Shown here: positions 8,664 through 17,027 of the stretch, one piece after another
Numbering within the stretch: the first letter of the stretch is position 1
How the letters are laid out: the number at the start of each line of letters is the position of its first letter
Assembly (NCBI GenBank): GCA_900317865.1
Contig: ONIK01000013.1
Coordinates: forward strand, 1-60,729
Length of the DNA: 60,729 bases
Direction of reading: 5' to 3'
DNA from: an uncultured Methanobrevibacter sp.
GTDB taxonomy: Archaea; Methanobacteriota; Methanobacteria; Methanobacteriales; Methanobacteriaceae
Position numbers and translations under genes: made by a program
Notes under the pieces: generated by a model
Databases searched by the model: none
What the model was told of the DNA's origin: nothing
The model's input: only the letters and a program-made list of their open reading frames with translations

Positions 8664-9602
8664 TTGGCAATTTGTTTACCAGATACGCAAGATGATACAC
8701 CAAATATCCCCATAAAATTAACTAGAGTAGGAGTAACTGGTGTTAAAAAATTATTGCAACTTGAGAGACCAAATAAAAGACCGATAATTCTATTACCGAC
8801 ATTTGATGCTTTTGTAGATTTACCTTTTAATCAAAAAGGAGTCCATATGTCCAGAAACCCTGAAGCTATCAGTGAAGTTTTAGACAGCATATCTACAGAC
8901 AACAATTTTGGAGTAGAATCATTATGTGCTAAGATTGTTGAAAAAATGATGGACAAACACGAATATGCAAAACGTGTTGAAATTACCATGACTACCGATT
9001 ACATGTTCATGCGTGAATCCCCAATTACCAAACATGAAACTCAGGAAATGGCAAACCTTAAAGCAAAAGCTGTTGGTTTAAGAGATGAAGAAGGAAACGT
9101 TGAAATCAGAAAAAGTATTGGTGCAGAATTAATTGGAATGACTGTTTGTCCATGTGCACAGGAATCAGTAAGAGAATCTGATAAAAACAAATTATTAGAA
9201 TTTTTAGATGAAGAAACTACTCAAAAAGTACTTGATACTGTAACATTCGCATCACACAACCAAAGAGGCGTAGGAACTTTATTGGTTGAAGTGCCTGAAG
9301 GATGGGAAGTTGAAGGAGAAGATATTATTGAAATCATAGAAAATTCCATGTCTTCCCCAGTATGTGAACTCCTTAAAAGACCTGATGAAAACGCAACAGT
9401 AATGAATGCACATAGAAAACCTGTTTTCGTTGAGGATTGTGTCAGAAATATGATGGAAATGATTGCAGAAAAATACTGCGATTTCCCAGACGATACATTA
9501 ATTACTGCTCGCCAAGAAAATCAAGAAAGTATTCACAGACATAATGCATTTGCAGAAAAAGTAACAACAATGGGCGAATTAAAACAAGAACTAAACTTAT
9601 AA
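8664..9602 (+). CDS. mptA: GTP cyclohydrolase IV (MptA)
   Basis: 312 residues. Fe(II)-dependent enzyme that opens GTP to 7,8-dihydroneopterin 2',3'-cyclic phosphate, first step to tetrahydromethanopterin. Seen: LLPTFDAFVDLPFNQKGVHM with the conserved GVHMSR segment, the CPCAQE Cys-containing motif in mid-protein and SHNQRG, all shared with the FolE2/MptA group. The start is a TTG at 8664 after AGAGG; no in-frame ATG precedes VTGVKKLL, and the N-terminal LPDTQDDTPNIPI stretch is conserved in the family, which supports the TTG. It begins a run mptA / unknown gene / cofG with 9- and 3-base gaps, likely one operon for two methanogenic cofactors. Confidence 0.93.
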   Translation: MAICLPDTQDDTPNIPIKLTRVGVTGVKKLLQLERPNKRPIILLPTFDAFVDLPFNQKGVHMSRNPEAISEVLDSISTDNNFGVESLCAKIVEKMMDKHEYAKRVEITMTTDYMFMRESPITKHETQEMANLKAKAVGLRDEEGNVEIRKSIGAELIGMTVCPCAQESVRESDKNKLLEFLDEETTQKVLDTVTFASHNQRGVGTLLVEVPEGWEVEGEDIIEIIENSMSSPVCELLKRPDENATVMNAHRKPVFVEDCVRNMMEMIAEKYCDFPDDTLITARQENQESIHRHNAFAEKVTTMGELKQELNL

Positions 9603-9614
9603 GGACTTGATGTG

Positions 9615-10055
9615 ATGCAAAAGAAATATGAAATAGCTGGAAGCGTAATGGGCTTTTTTGATTCATTTAAAGGATCACGACCTGCTATTGACAATGACAA
9701 AATACTTATTGTAAGAAGCCGTTCAAGAAAAGTAATACCAATTAATCAGCTTGAAGAAAAAGTTTTAGAAATTGGAGAAGAACTTGGCGGTGTTGAAGTT
9801 CCAGCGGATTCTGATAAAATTGAAGAAATTTTAAAATCAGGAGACAAACATATAAAAGAGAGTGAATTACAGACCGTAAGCGTTGACAACAAAGGTTTTT
9901 CTAGAGTTAAAGAAGAATTAGAATCAATGGGGCTTGTAGTTGTCTATAAAGTTTTTGAACTTCCAAGCTTTGATGTTATTATTGCAATATGGGAAGATAA
10001 AAACGAGATTCCACCATTATATGTTGAAGTAACTGTTTCTGAAAAAGAAGAGTAA
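9615..10055 (+). CDS. Uncharacterised protein between mptA and cofG
   Basis: 146 residues from the ATG at 9615; a GTG at 9612 and an ATG at 9648 are alternatives. I do not recognise the family. The protein is acidic, soluble, with no signal peptide or membrane segment. The visible pattern is alpha/beta: KILIVRSRSRKVIPINQLEEKV, a middle acidic region, and two strands LVVVYKVFELPSFDVIIAIWE near the end, with a conserved-looking EIPPLYVEVTV tail. Tight packing between mptA (9-base gap) and cofG (3-base gap) suggests co-expression with methanopterin and F420 synthesis; whether it takes part in either is unknown. Confidence 0.7.
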   Translation: MQKKYEIAGSVMGFFDSFKGSRPAIDNDKILIVRSRSRKVIPINQLEEKVLEIGEELGGVEVPADSDKIEEILKSGDKHIKESELQTVSVDNKGFSRVKEELESMGLVVVYKVFELPSFDVIIAIWEDKNEIPPLYVEVTVSEKEE

Positions 10056-10058
10056 AAA

Positions 10059-11156
10059 ATGACAAAATATTCAAAAGAAGATATTCTTTCAGTATTGAAT
10101 GCTAAAGGACCAGATATTGTAAAATATATGCTTGAAGCAATGCAATATCGAAAGAATAATCTCATAACTTATTCTAAAAATGTTTTTATTCCTTTAACTG
10201 AAATCTGTAGAAATGACTGTGGTTATTGTAACTTTAAAAAAAATCCTACAGACAAAGATGCTATTATTTTAAAAACAAAAGAAGAAATTTTGGAAGAATT
10301 AAAAATAGCTGAAGAAAAAGGATGTAAAGAAGCATTATTTACTTTTGGTGAAGATGCTGATGAAGAAGAAGTAGTTTTAGAAAGATTAATTGAATTTGGC
10401 TACGATAATATGATTGATTATATTGTAGACATATGCCAAATGACATTAGATGAAACTAACTTATTGCCTCACACAAACGGAGGAAATTTTTCATATGATG
10501 CATTAAAAAAGCTGAAAGAAGTAAATGTATCAATGGGTTTAATGCTTGAAAATTCCTCTGAAAGATTAATGGAACTGCCTGCACATAAAAAAAGTCCTGG
10601 AAAAGATCCGAAATTAAGACTTGAAACTATTTCTAATGCAGGAAAATTAAAAATACCCTATACTACAGGCATTTTAATTGGAATTGGTGAAACAAAAGAG
10701 GAAATTGTTGACTCATTGTTTGATATTCGTGAAATATATGACAAATACGGTCACATTCAGGAAATTATCATACAAAACTTTACGCCAACACCATATATTG
10801 AAATGAAGGATTGGGCGGAACCTACCCTATTAGACATGATTCGGACAGTGACTGCTGCAACATTACTGTTTGGAGATACAGATGTCAGTATTCAAGTACC
10901 GCCGAATTTAAATTATGATACAGCTCAAAACTTCTTACTCTATGGAGCGGACGACTGGGGTGGAGTATCACCAGTCAGTATTGATTATGTAAATCCGACA
11001 TCTCCATGGCCTACGATAGATGTTTTGAATAATTTAACACAGGATGCAGGATTTGAATTAACAGAAAGATTATGTATTTATGACAAATACGTTAATGAAG
11101 AATGGTTAAATGACAGATTATTGAAAAAAACACTTAATCTATTAAAGCATCTATAA
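10059..11156 (+). CDS. cofG: 7,8-didemethyl-8-hydroxy-5-deazariboflavin synthase subunit CofG
   Basis: 365 residues. Radical-SAM enzyme that with CofH joins tyrosine-derived and ribityl-aminouracil parts to F0, the chromophore of coenzyme F420. The [4Fe-4S] motif CxxxCxxC is Cys50, Cys54 and Cys57 in EICRNDCGYCNF. Other CofG marks are the GEDADEE segment, LPHTNGG, and the closing GADDWGGVSPVSIDYVNP segment. The ATG is three bases after the stop of the unknown gene. The 3' end overlaps the convergent taw2 gene by 23 bases. cofH is not in the window. Confidence 0.93.
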   Translation: MTKYSKEDILSVLNAKGPDIVKYMLEAMQYRKNNLITYSKNVFIPLTEICRNDCGYCNFKKNPTDKDAIILKTKEEILEELKIAEEKGCKEALFTFGEDADEEEVVLERLIEFGYDNMIDYIVDICQMTLDETNLLPHTNGGNFSYDALKKLKEVNVSMGLMLENSSERLMELPAHKKSPGKDPKLRLETISNAGKLKIPYTTGILIGIGETKEEIVDSLFDIREIYDKYGHIQEIIIQNFTPTPYIEMKDWAEPTLLDMIRTVTAATLLFGDTDVSIQVPPNLNYDTAQNFLLYGADDWGGVSPVSIDYVNPTSPWPTIDVLNNLTQDAGFELTERLCIYDKYVNEEWLNDRLLKKTLNLLKHL

Positions 11157-11856
11157 CGACATGCCATACTCCAGGCGAATACTTTTTAATTTTATTTATT
11201 TTTAACATTTCAACATCCCTATCTCCTGCAGACTGCCTTATCCGAGATATGGGTCTTGTTTCTATTAATTTTTCGGGAACCGTTTCATGATAGTGAATTA
11301 TTCCCCCTCTGTTTAGGCTGTCAATAGCTACTTTCAGATAATGATGAGTTGTTTTAACATATCCCATTAAAATACGATCTGCTTTATAATTGGGAGTTTC
11401 AACCAAACAGTCACCTAAAACCGGAGTAATGTTGTCACAATTGTTTAATTTAATGTTTTCACACAGGTAATAATAAGAATTAGGATTGATTTCAATTGAA
11501 ATCACTTCTTTTGCATTGGCATGAACACCAATAGGAATGGAAAAATAACCAATACCTGCAAACATATCTATAACGGATTCATTATCCTTAACCAATTTGG
11601 CTATTCTCAGTCGTTCATTAACATTGCCTTTTGACCACATTACTTTTGATAAATCCAGTTTGAATAAACATTTATTCTCTTTATTAATCGTTTCGGTTTC
11701 ATTACCGTACAAAACATTATACACCGGTTCTCTTTTTGTTCCCTGAATATGGTCAATTTGCATTATAGTTTTAACGTTATGTTTTTGAGCCAATTCATCT
11801 AAATTACCGAGATTATCATTTAAAATTAAAATATCTCCAATTTTTTTATATTTCAT
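11134..11856 (-). CDS. taw2: Trm5/TYW2-family methyltransferase-fold enzyme, probably Taw2
   Basis: 240 residues. Rossmann-fold domain with the SAM loop DMFAGIGYFSIPI, acidic IEINPN after strand 2, and the MGYVKTTHHYL segment in the place where Trm5 methyltransferases carry an N(L/P)P motif; IHYHE follows. The GYV variant suggests the aminocarboxypropyl transfer of Taw2/TYW2 (4-demethylwyosine at G37 of tRNA-Phe) rather than m1G37 methylation, though Trm5 activity cannot be excluded by eye. Length is close to M. jannaschii Taw2. Convergent with cofG, overlapping by 23 bases; upstream is AT-rich DNA shared with the Rpn gene promoter. Confidence 0.75.
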   Translation of the reverse strand: MKYKKIGDILILNDNLGNLDELAQKHNVKTIMQIDHIQGTKREPVYNVLYGNETETINKENKCLFKLDLSKVMWSKGNVNERLRIAKLVKDNESVIDMFAGIGYFSIPIGVHANAKEVISIEINPNSYYYLCENIKLNNCDNITPVLGDCLVETPNYKADRILMGYVKTTHHYLKVAIDSLNRGGIIHYHETVPEKLIETRPISRIRQSAGDRDVEMLKINKIKKYSPGVWHVVIDALID

Positions 11857-12026
11857 TAAAAAATTATATGGATAGAATTGTATTTAAAAATTATTGCTAA
11901 ATCAAAATTATCATGATATAAAAAAATTATTTTGACCCAGAAATATTGAAATGATAAATAAATATTGATTTGTAATCTAAATATTGTTTTATGAGATAAA
12001 AATTGTTATTATTAAAAACAAACTAA

Positions 12027-12065
12027 TTTAAATACTTCTAAAATAATATGGTAATATTGGAGGTG
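12027..12065 (+). promoter_or_regulatory. TATA box and ribosome binding site of the Rpn-type gene
   Basis: TTTAAATA at 12027-12034 lies about 25 bases ahead of a near-perfect ribosome binding site GGAGGTG (12059-12065). A start near 12056 would leave a leader of only about 15 bases, so the coding start must lie just after the binding site. The only in-frame codon there is ATT at 12071. Confidence 0.55.
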
Positions 12066-12070
12066 ATTTT

Positions 12071-13042
12071 ATTAACCAAGGACAAGACAATACATTCAAA
12101 TTCATTTCAAATGACTACTTAAAAGAATTCATTAAAATAGTTTCAACAGACATTAACATTAAAATCGATGAGAAAACAGAAATTGAAATACTAACAGAAG
12201 AACAAATTGCAATAGAACCTTCTTTATATAGGCCTGATTTTATTGCAAGAATAGATAATATCATTTTAATGATAGAATTCCAAAGTACATTTGTCAGAAC
12301 AAAAGACAAAAAAAGATTCAAAGCATACATTTCTAATTTTGATTTAAAAAGAAATAATGAAAATAGAAAAATAATATTTGCTGTAATATCAACATATGAA
12401 AACACAAAATATGCAAAATATACACTGAATGAATGGGATACATTTTATTTTCCGATAATTTCATTTTGCAATATTGATGAAAGAGAAATTATAAGTAATA
12501 TTAAACAAAAAATAAATAAACAAGAAGATTTCACCGATGGTGAGCTGATTGAATTAGCATTAACCCCAATAATGGTTCGAGGCAGAAAAAATATAATTCA
12601 TCAGTTCAAGGAAACTGCAGAATTAATGAATCAAGTGAACTATAAAACTACTACAATAAAGGAATCTGTCTATGGAATCGCATTAATGCTAGGAAATATG
12701 TATTTTGCAAAAGATGATCCTATGAGAAAAAAAATACAAGGTGATTTTATGATGAAAATCGATTGCGTTACTGAAGCAATGGAAGAACAATTTAACGCAG
12801 GAAAAAATGAAGGAAAATTAGAAGGAAAAGAAGAAGGAATAGAAGAAGGAATGGAAAAAGGAATGGAAAAAGGAATGGAAAAAGGAAAAATTGAAATAAT
12901 TAAAGACTTATTTAATGATGGAGAGCTAACAACTGAAAATACAATTAGCAGACTATTATCATTAAAGTGTGAATTTAAAACAATTTCTGAAATTACTGGA
13001 TTAACGGAAAAAGAAATTAAAGATATAGCCAATAAAAAATAG
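12071..13042 (+). CDS. Rpn-family recombination-promoting nuclease / PD-(D/E)XK transposase-like protein, ATT start
   Basis: 323 residues if translation starts at ATT 12071. The PD-(D/E)XK core is split over YRPDFIAR and the following MIEFQS motif (Asp in PDF, then Glu-x-Gln), so a start at the first in-frame ATG (12269) would remove the catalytic Asp and is unlikely. The start is set by GGAGGTG five bases upstream of the ATT and by the family N-terminus (TFKFISNDYLKEFI). No ATG, GTG or TTG occurs in frame between the binding site and 12269. The C-terminus has the EG/KG-rich repeat usual in Rpn proteins (three 12-base units) before a short helical domain. Such genes are multi-copy and horizontally mobile; no transposon ends are visible. 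Confidence 0.8.
   Translation: MNQGQDNTFKFISNDYLKEFIKIVSTDINIKIDEKTEIEILTEEQIAIEPSLYRPDFIARIDNIILMIEFQSTFVRTKDKKRFKAYISNFDLKRNNENRKIIFAVISTYENTKYAKYTLNEWDTFYFPIISFCNIDEREIISNIKQKINKQEDFTDGELIELALTPIMVRGRKNIIHQFKETAELMNQVNYKTTTIKESVYGIALMLGNMYFAKDDPMRKKIQGDFMMKIDCVTEAMEEQFNAGKNEGKLEGKEEGIEEGMEKGMEKGMEKGKIEIIKDLFNDGELTTENTISRLLSLKCEFKTISEITGLTEKEIKDIANKK
12848..12883 (+). repeat. Three tandem 12-base units in the Rpn-type gene
   Basis: Three exact copies of GGAATGGAAAAA, coding for repeated GMEK. The unit is a multiple of three, so changes in copy number alter length and not frame. Confidence 0.85.
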
Positions 13043-13109
13043 TCAACCAATATAATCATCCCAGAAAATAACCATCAAAATTAAAATATATTAAAATTAT
13101 TAAGAAAAG

Positions 13110-13117
13110 TTTATATA
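13110..13117 (+). promoter_or_regulatory. TATA box upstream of psmB
   Basis: TTTATATA preceded by AGAAAAG fits the archaeal BRE/TATA consensus well. The expected transcript start near 13140 would give psmB a leader of about 115 bases. A perfect 10-base palindrome AGTTTAAACT (13143-13152) lies just after the expected start. A gene-proximal promoter cannot be excluded. Confidence 0.5.
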
Positions 13118-13254
13118 CTTCGATAGCTAATATTAAATTGTTAGTTTAAACTGACATATTGATTCTGATTTTAAATAAAATTTAATTATATTTTATTGAC
13201 GATAACCTAAAGTAGTTGAAATTTTATTTTAAATACTTATAGAGGTGTTTTTAA

Positions 13255-13869
13255 ATGGATGACAAAATTTTAGAAGGTACAACAACAGTAGGTATTACCT
13301 GCAAAGACGGTGTTGTATTTGCAAGCGAAAGAAGAGCTAGTATGGGAAATTTAGTAGCTCACAAAGTCGCAGAAAAAATATTTAAAATTGATGATCACAT
13401 CGTAACAACCATTGCTGGTTCCGTTGGAGATGCACAAAGTCTTATGAAAATAATTGAAGCAGAAGTTTCTCTTTATCAGATGAGAAACAACGATGCCATT
13501 AGTGTTAGAGCTGCAGCATCATTAACTGCAAACATATTACGTTCCGGACCAATGTATGTTCAAACATTACTCGGTGGTATGGATGGAGATAAACCTTCCC
13601 TTTACTCACTCGACCCGGCTGGTGGTATGATTGAAGATACTTACATATCAACTGGATCAGGTTCTATCGTAGCATATGGTGTGTTAGAAGACAGATTCAG
13701 AGATGATCTTACAACTGATGAAGGAATTGAAATAGCCATAAGAGCTATAAGAGCTGCTGCTGAACGTGACACATTCTCCGGTAACGGATATTTAGTCGCT
13801 AAAGTAGATAAAGACGGCTTTGAAATGTTAGATAATGAAAAAATTAATGATATTCTACAAAAAATTTAA
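13255..13869 (+). CDS. psmB: Archaeal proteasome endopeptidase complex subunit beta
   Basis: 204 residues. Catalytic beta subunit of the 20S proteasome. The eight-residue propeptide MDDKILEG is cut before Thr9, which becomes the N-terminal nucleophile in TTTVGI; the Asp and Lys of the charge relay follow in DGVVFASERRAS and VAHKVAEKI. AG(S/x)VGDAQ is the usual beta-type motif and GSGS lies in the second half. Length is typical. A GAGGTG site lies about nine bases before the ATG. Followed by the fttA gene after 134 bases that hold an imperfect hairpin. Confidence 0.95.
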   Translation: MDDKILEGTTTVGITCKDGVVFASERRASMGNLVAHKVAEKIFKIDDHIVTTIAGSVGDAQSLMKIIEAEVSLYQMRNNDAISVRAAASLTANILRSGPMYVQTLLGGMDGDKPSLYSLDPAGGMIEDTYISTGSGSIVAYGVLEDRFRDDLTTDEGIEIAIRAIRAAAERDTFSGNGYLVAKVDKDGFEMLDNEKINDILQKI

Positions 13870-13913
13870 GCGATAAACTAATTTTTCATAAACTAACTAT
13901 TTTTTATATAATA

Positions 13914-13991
13914 TAGTGTACATGGTTTGTGGAGTTAACTATTTATGGCTGAAAGCTTTTCACAAACTATTATAATACACTAAACTTTTTT
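13914..13991 (+). other. Long imperfect hairpin with T-tract between psmB and the FttA gene
   Basis: Two paired blocks face each other: TAGTGTA (13914-13920) with TACACTA (13976-13982), and GTTTGTG (13925-13931) with CACAAAC (13961-13967). The loop holds two small palindromes, AGTTAACT and AAAGCTTT. A seven-T run (13985-13991) follows two bases after the outer stem region. The structure sits only 12 bases ahead of the FttA start codon. It may be the psmB terminator, a 5' leader structure of fttA, or both. Confidence 0.45.
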
Positions 13992-14003
13992 TGAAGGGAT
14001 TAT

Positions 14004-15917
14004 ATGACTTCAGATATTTTAGATGAAATTAAAAAAGAGATTTTGGCTAAATTACCAAAAGACACACAGGTTTCAAAAGTTGAATTTGAGGGACCTGAAG
14101 TTGTGGTTTATACAAAAAATCCACAGGTCATTACTGAAAATGGCGATTTGGTCAGGTCACTTGCAAAAGAGCTTAGAAAAAGAATAATTATTAGATCCGA
14201 CAAAAGTGCTTTACTTGAACCTGAAGAAACAATAAATAAAATTCATGAAATTGTTCCTGAAGGTGCAGAAATAACTGATATTTACTTTGATACAGTAACT
14301 GGGGAAGTCGTTATTACTGCAAAAAAACCAGGACTTGTTATTGGTAAATACGGAGCAACTTCAAGAAATATTGTTAAAAATACTGGTTGGGCACCTAAAA
14401 TATTAAGGACACCACCAATCAGTTCAGATGTTATTGGTAAAATTAGAACTACATTGAAAAACAGTAGTAAAGACAGAAAAAAATTATTGCAAAGACTTGG
14501 ACGTCAAATTCACCAGGGAAGTAAATACCCTAACGATTGGGCAAGAGTAACTTCCATGGGAGGATTCAAGGAAGTAGGACGTTCATCCATGCTTTTACAA
14601 ACTCCAAACAGTCGTGTTTTATTGGATTGTGGAGTTAATGTAGCTGCACCAGATAACAAAACTGCATTTCCTTATTTGACTGCTCCTGAATTTTCAATAG
14701 AAGAATTGGATGCAGTTATTATTTCTCACGCTCACTTGGATCACTGTGGATTTGTACCATACCTTTATCATTACGGATATGAAGGGCCAGTTTATTGTAC
14801 AACTCCAACAAGGGACTTAACTACCTTGTTACAATTAGATCATATTGATATTGCTCACAGAGAAGGAAATCCATTGCCTTTCACCGTAAAGGATATCCAC
14901 AAAGCAATAAAAAATACGCTCACATTAGATTATGGGGAAGTAACTGATATCTCACCGGATATCAGATTGACATTACATAATGCAGGACACATATTAGGAT
15001 CTGCAATTTCACACATGCACATTGGAGACGGTGCATATAACCTTGTTTACACAGGAGATTTTAAATACGAACCATCAAGATTACTTGAACCTGCAACTAT
15101 AAGATTTCCACGTGCTGAAACAGTTATTATGGAAAGTACATATGGTGGTAAGGAAGATGTTCAGCCATCAAGAAACTCCGCTGAAAAGGAAATGATGAAA
15201 ACCATCTATAAAACTTTAAAACGTGGCGGAAAAGTGTTAGTTCCAGTATTTGCTGTAGGAAGAGCACAGGAACTTATGGTAGTACTTGAAGAATATATGA
15301 GACATGGAATGATTGAAGAAGTACCAATTTACATTGACGGTATGATTTGGGAAGCTACAGCAATCCATACAGCCAGACCGGAATATCTAAGTAAAGATTT
15401 AAGAGACCAAATATTCCATATGGGCAGAAATCCATTTGTCTCAGACATGTTCAAGAAAGTTCAAAATTACAATCAAAGAAAAGATATTGTTGAAAGTCCC
15501 GAACCTGCAATTATTCTATCAACTTCAGGTATGTTAACCGGAGGAAATTCTGTAGAATACTTCAAATGGTTATGTGAAGATGAAAGAAATAGTTTAATAT
15601 TTGTAGGATATCAATCTGAAGGTTCTCTCGGTAGAAGAATTCAAAAAGGAAGAAAAGACGTTCCTCTTGAAGACGACGACGGTAGAACAAAAGAATTCCA
15701 TGTCAATATGGAAACTAAAACTATTCATGGATTCAGTGGTCACTCCAACAGAAGACAATTAATGGAATATGTTAAAAGACTTAATCCAAGACCTGAAAGA
15801 GTTATTACTTGTCACGGAGACCCTAAAAAAGCAGTTGACTTAGCTTCATCAATCCATAGAAGTTATAAAATTGAAACAAGGACTCCTATCAATTTAGATT
15901 GTGTTAGAATACATTAA
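14004..15917 (+). CDS. fttA: aCPSF1 / FttA, beta-CASP ribonuclease and transcription termination factor
   Basis: 637 residues, standard length. Two KH-type RNA-binding domains occupy about residues 1-140 (VIGKYGA loop near 113). A metallo-beta-lactamase domain follows with SHAHLDHCG near 240 (HxHxDH motif), GHILGSA and YTGDFKYE further on; the beta-CASP domain holds the TSGMLTGG segment, and the C-terminus holds HGFSGHSNR and CHGDP. All zinc ligands are present. FttA cuts nascent RNA at U-rich sites and terminates archaeal transcription. ATG start after GAAGGG. The hairpin and T-run just upstream of this gene make autoregulation by its own product worth considering. Confidence 0.95.
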   Translation: MTSDILDEIKKEILAKLPKDTQVSKVEFEGPEVVVYTKNPQVITENGDLVRSLAKELRKRIIIRSDKSALLEPEETINKIHEIVPEGAEITDIYFDTVTGEVVITAKKPGLVIGKYGATSRNIVKNTGWAPKILRTPPISSDVIGKIRTTLKNSSKDRKKLLQRLGRQIHQGSKYPNDWARVTSMGGFKEVGRSSMLLQTPNSRVLLDCGVNVAAPDNKTAFPYLTAPEFSIEELDAVIISHAHLDHCGFVPYLYHYGYEGPVYCTTPTRDLTTLLQLDHIDIAHREGNPLPFTVKDIHKAIKNTLTLDYGEVTDISPDIRLTLHNAGHILGSAISHMHIGDGAYNLVYTGDFKYEPSRLLEPATIRFPRAETVIMESTYGGKEDVQPSRNSAEKEMMKTIYKTLKRGGKVLVPVFAVGRAQELMVVLEEYMRHGMIEEVPIYIDGMIWEATAIHTARPEYLSKDLRDQIFHMGRNPFVSDMFKKVQNYNQRKDIVESPEPAIILSTSGMLTGGNSVEYFKWLCEDERNSLIFVGYQSEGSLGRRIQKGRKDVPLEDDDGRTKEFHVNMETKTIHGFSGHSNRRQLMEYVKRLNPRPERVITCHGDPKKAVDLASSIHRSYKIETRTPINLDCVRIH

Positions 15918-15996
15918 TAAATAATATATATTAATTAATACAAATATTTAAATAATATAAATAAATTTTAAAAAAAAATGCTTATGGGTGTAATAT

Positions 15997-17016
15997 ATGG
16001 TTACTTATTCAGAATCTGGTGTTGATATTGATTTAGAAGCAAAAACTGTATCAGAAATTGCATCTAAACTCCAGTCAACATTAGAATACAGAGATATAAT
16101 TACTGATAGCGGCCATTATGCTGCTTTAGTTAAATTAGGAGACAAAGCTATTGCAATGAGTACTGATGGTGTAGGAAGTAAAATTCTAATAGCTGAAATG
16201 ATGAACAAATACGACACTGTCGGAATTGACTGTATTGCAATGGTTGTAAACGATATTTTATGTGTTGGTGCTGAACCAATAGCACTTGTTGATTATCTTG
16301 CTGTTGAAAAACCTGATCCGCAAAGAGCTGCTGAAATCGCAGAAGGTCTTGTTAAAGGAGCTATAGAATCAAAAATAGCTATTATTGGTGGAGAAACTGC
16401 TTCACTTCCAGGAATTATTAAAGACTTTGACATAGCTGGAACAGGTATCGGATTTGTAGACATCGATAAAATAATATCCGGTGAAGATATTGAGCCTGGA
16501 AATGTTTTAATAGGTATTAACAGTAATGGTATCCATTCAAACGGTTACAGTTTAGCCAGAAAAGCAATATTTGATGATGCTGGACTTACTGTTGATGATA
16601 AAATGCCTAACGGTTCAACCACTATTGGAGAAGAATTATTAAGACCAACAGAACTGTATGTTAAACCTATTGTTGCATTATTTGAAAAAGAATATAAAAT
16701 TAATGGATTAGCCCACATTACCGGTGGAGGATTTACAAACCTCAGACGTTTGAAAAAAGGTGTAGGATATGAAATAAATGACCTGCCTGAAACACCAGAA
16801 ATATTCAAGCTTATCTATGAGCAAAACGTAGACATTAAAGAAATGTACAAAGTATTCAACATGGGAATAGGTTTTGTTGTAATCACTGAAGAAAGTGAAG
16901 CACAAAAAATTATGGATACTTTAAATGAATACTGTAACTGCCAAATAATTGGTAAAGTAACTGATAATGAAAAAATTGTTGTTAAAGCTTTCGAAGGCTC
17001 AACAATCGAATACTAG
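15997..17016 (+). CDS. purM: Phosphoribosylformylglycinamidine cyclo-ligase (AIR synthetase)
   Basis: 339 residues. Makes AIR from FGAM with ATP, fifth step of purine synthesis. Seen: VTYSESGVDIDLEAK N-terminus, DGVGSKILIAE, DCIAMVVNDILCVGAEP, IGGETASLPG and HITGGGFTNLRR, all characteristic of PurM. ATG start after a GGGTG site. comC follows 11 bases downstream, so the two are probably co-transcribed. Confidence 0.95.
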   Translation: MVTYSESGVDIDLEAKTVSEIASKLQSTLEYRDIITDSGHYAALVKLGDKAIAMSTDGVGSKILIAEMMNKYDTVGIDCIAMVVNDILCVGAEPIALVDYLAVEKPDPQRAAEIAEGLVKGAIESKIAIIGGETASLPGIIKDFDIAGTGIGFVDIDKIISGEDIEPGNVLIGINSNGIHSNGYSLARKAIFDDAGLTVDDKMPNGSTTIGEELLRPTELYVKPIVALFEKEYKINGLAHITGGGFTNLRRLKKGVGYEINDLPETPEIFKLIYEQNVDIKEMYKVFNMGIGFVVITEESEAQKIMDTLNEYCNCQIIGKVTDNEKIVVKAFEGSTIEY

Positions 17017-17027
17017 AGGGAGAGAAA

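Noticed and set aside
12071..13042. Insertion sequence around the Rpn-type gene
   Set aside because: No terminal inverted repeats or target-site duplication was seen on either side.
12670..13059. 129-codon minus-strand open frame opposite the Rpn-type gene
   Set aside because: It is a mirror of the GMEK repeat region (Ser-Ile-Pro-Phe repeats) and has no start signals.
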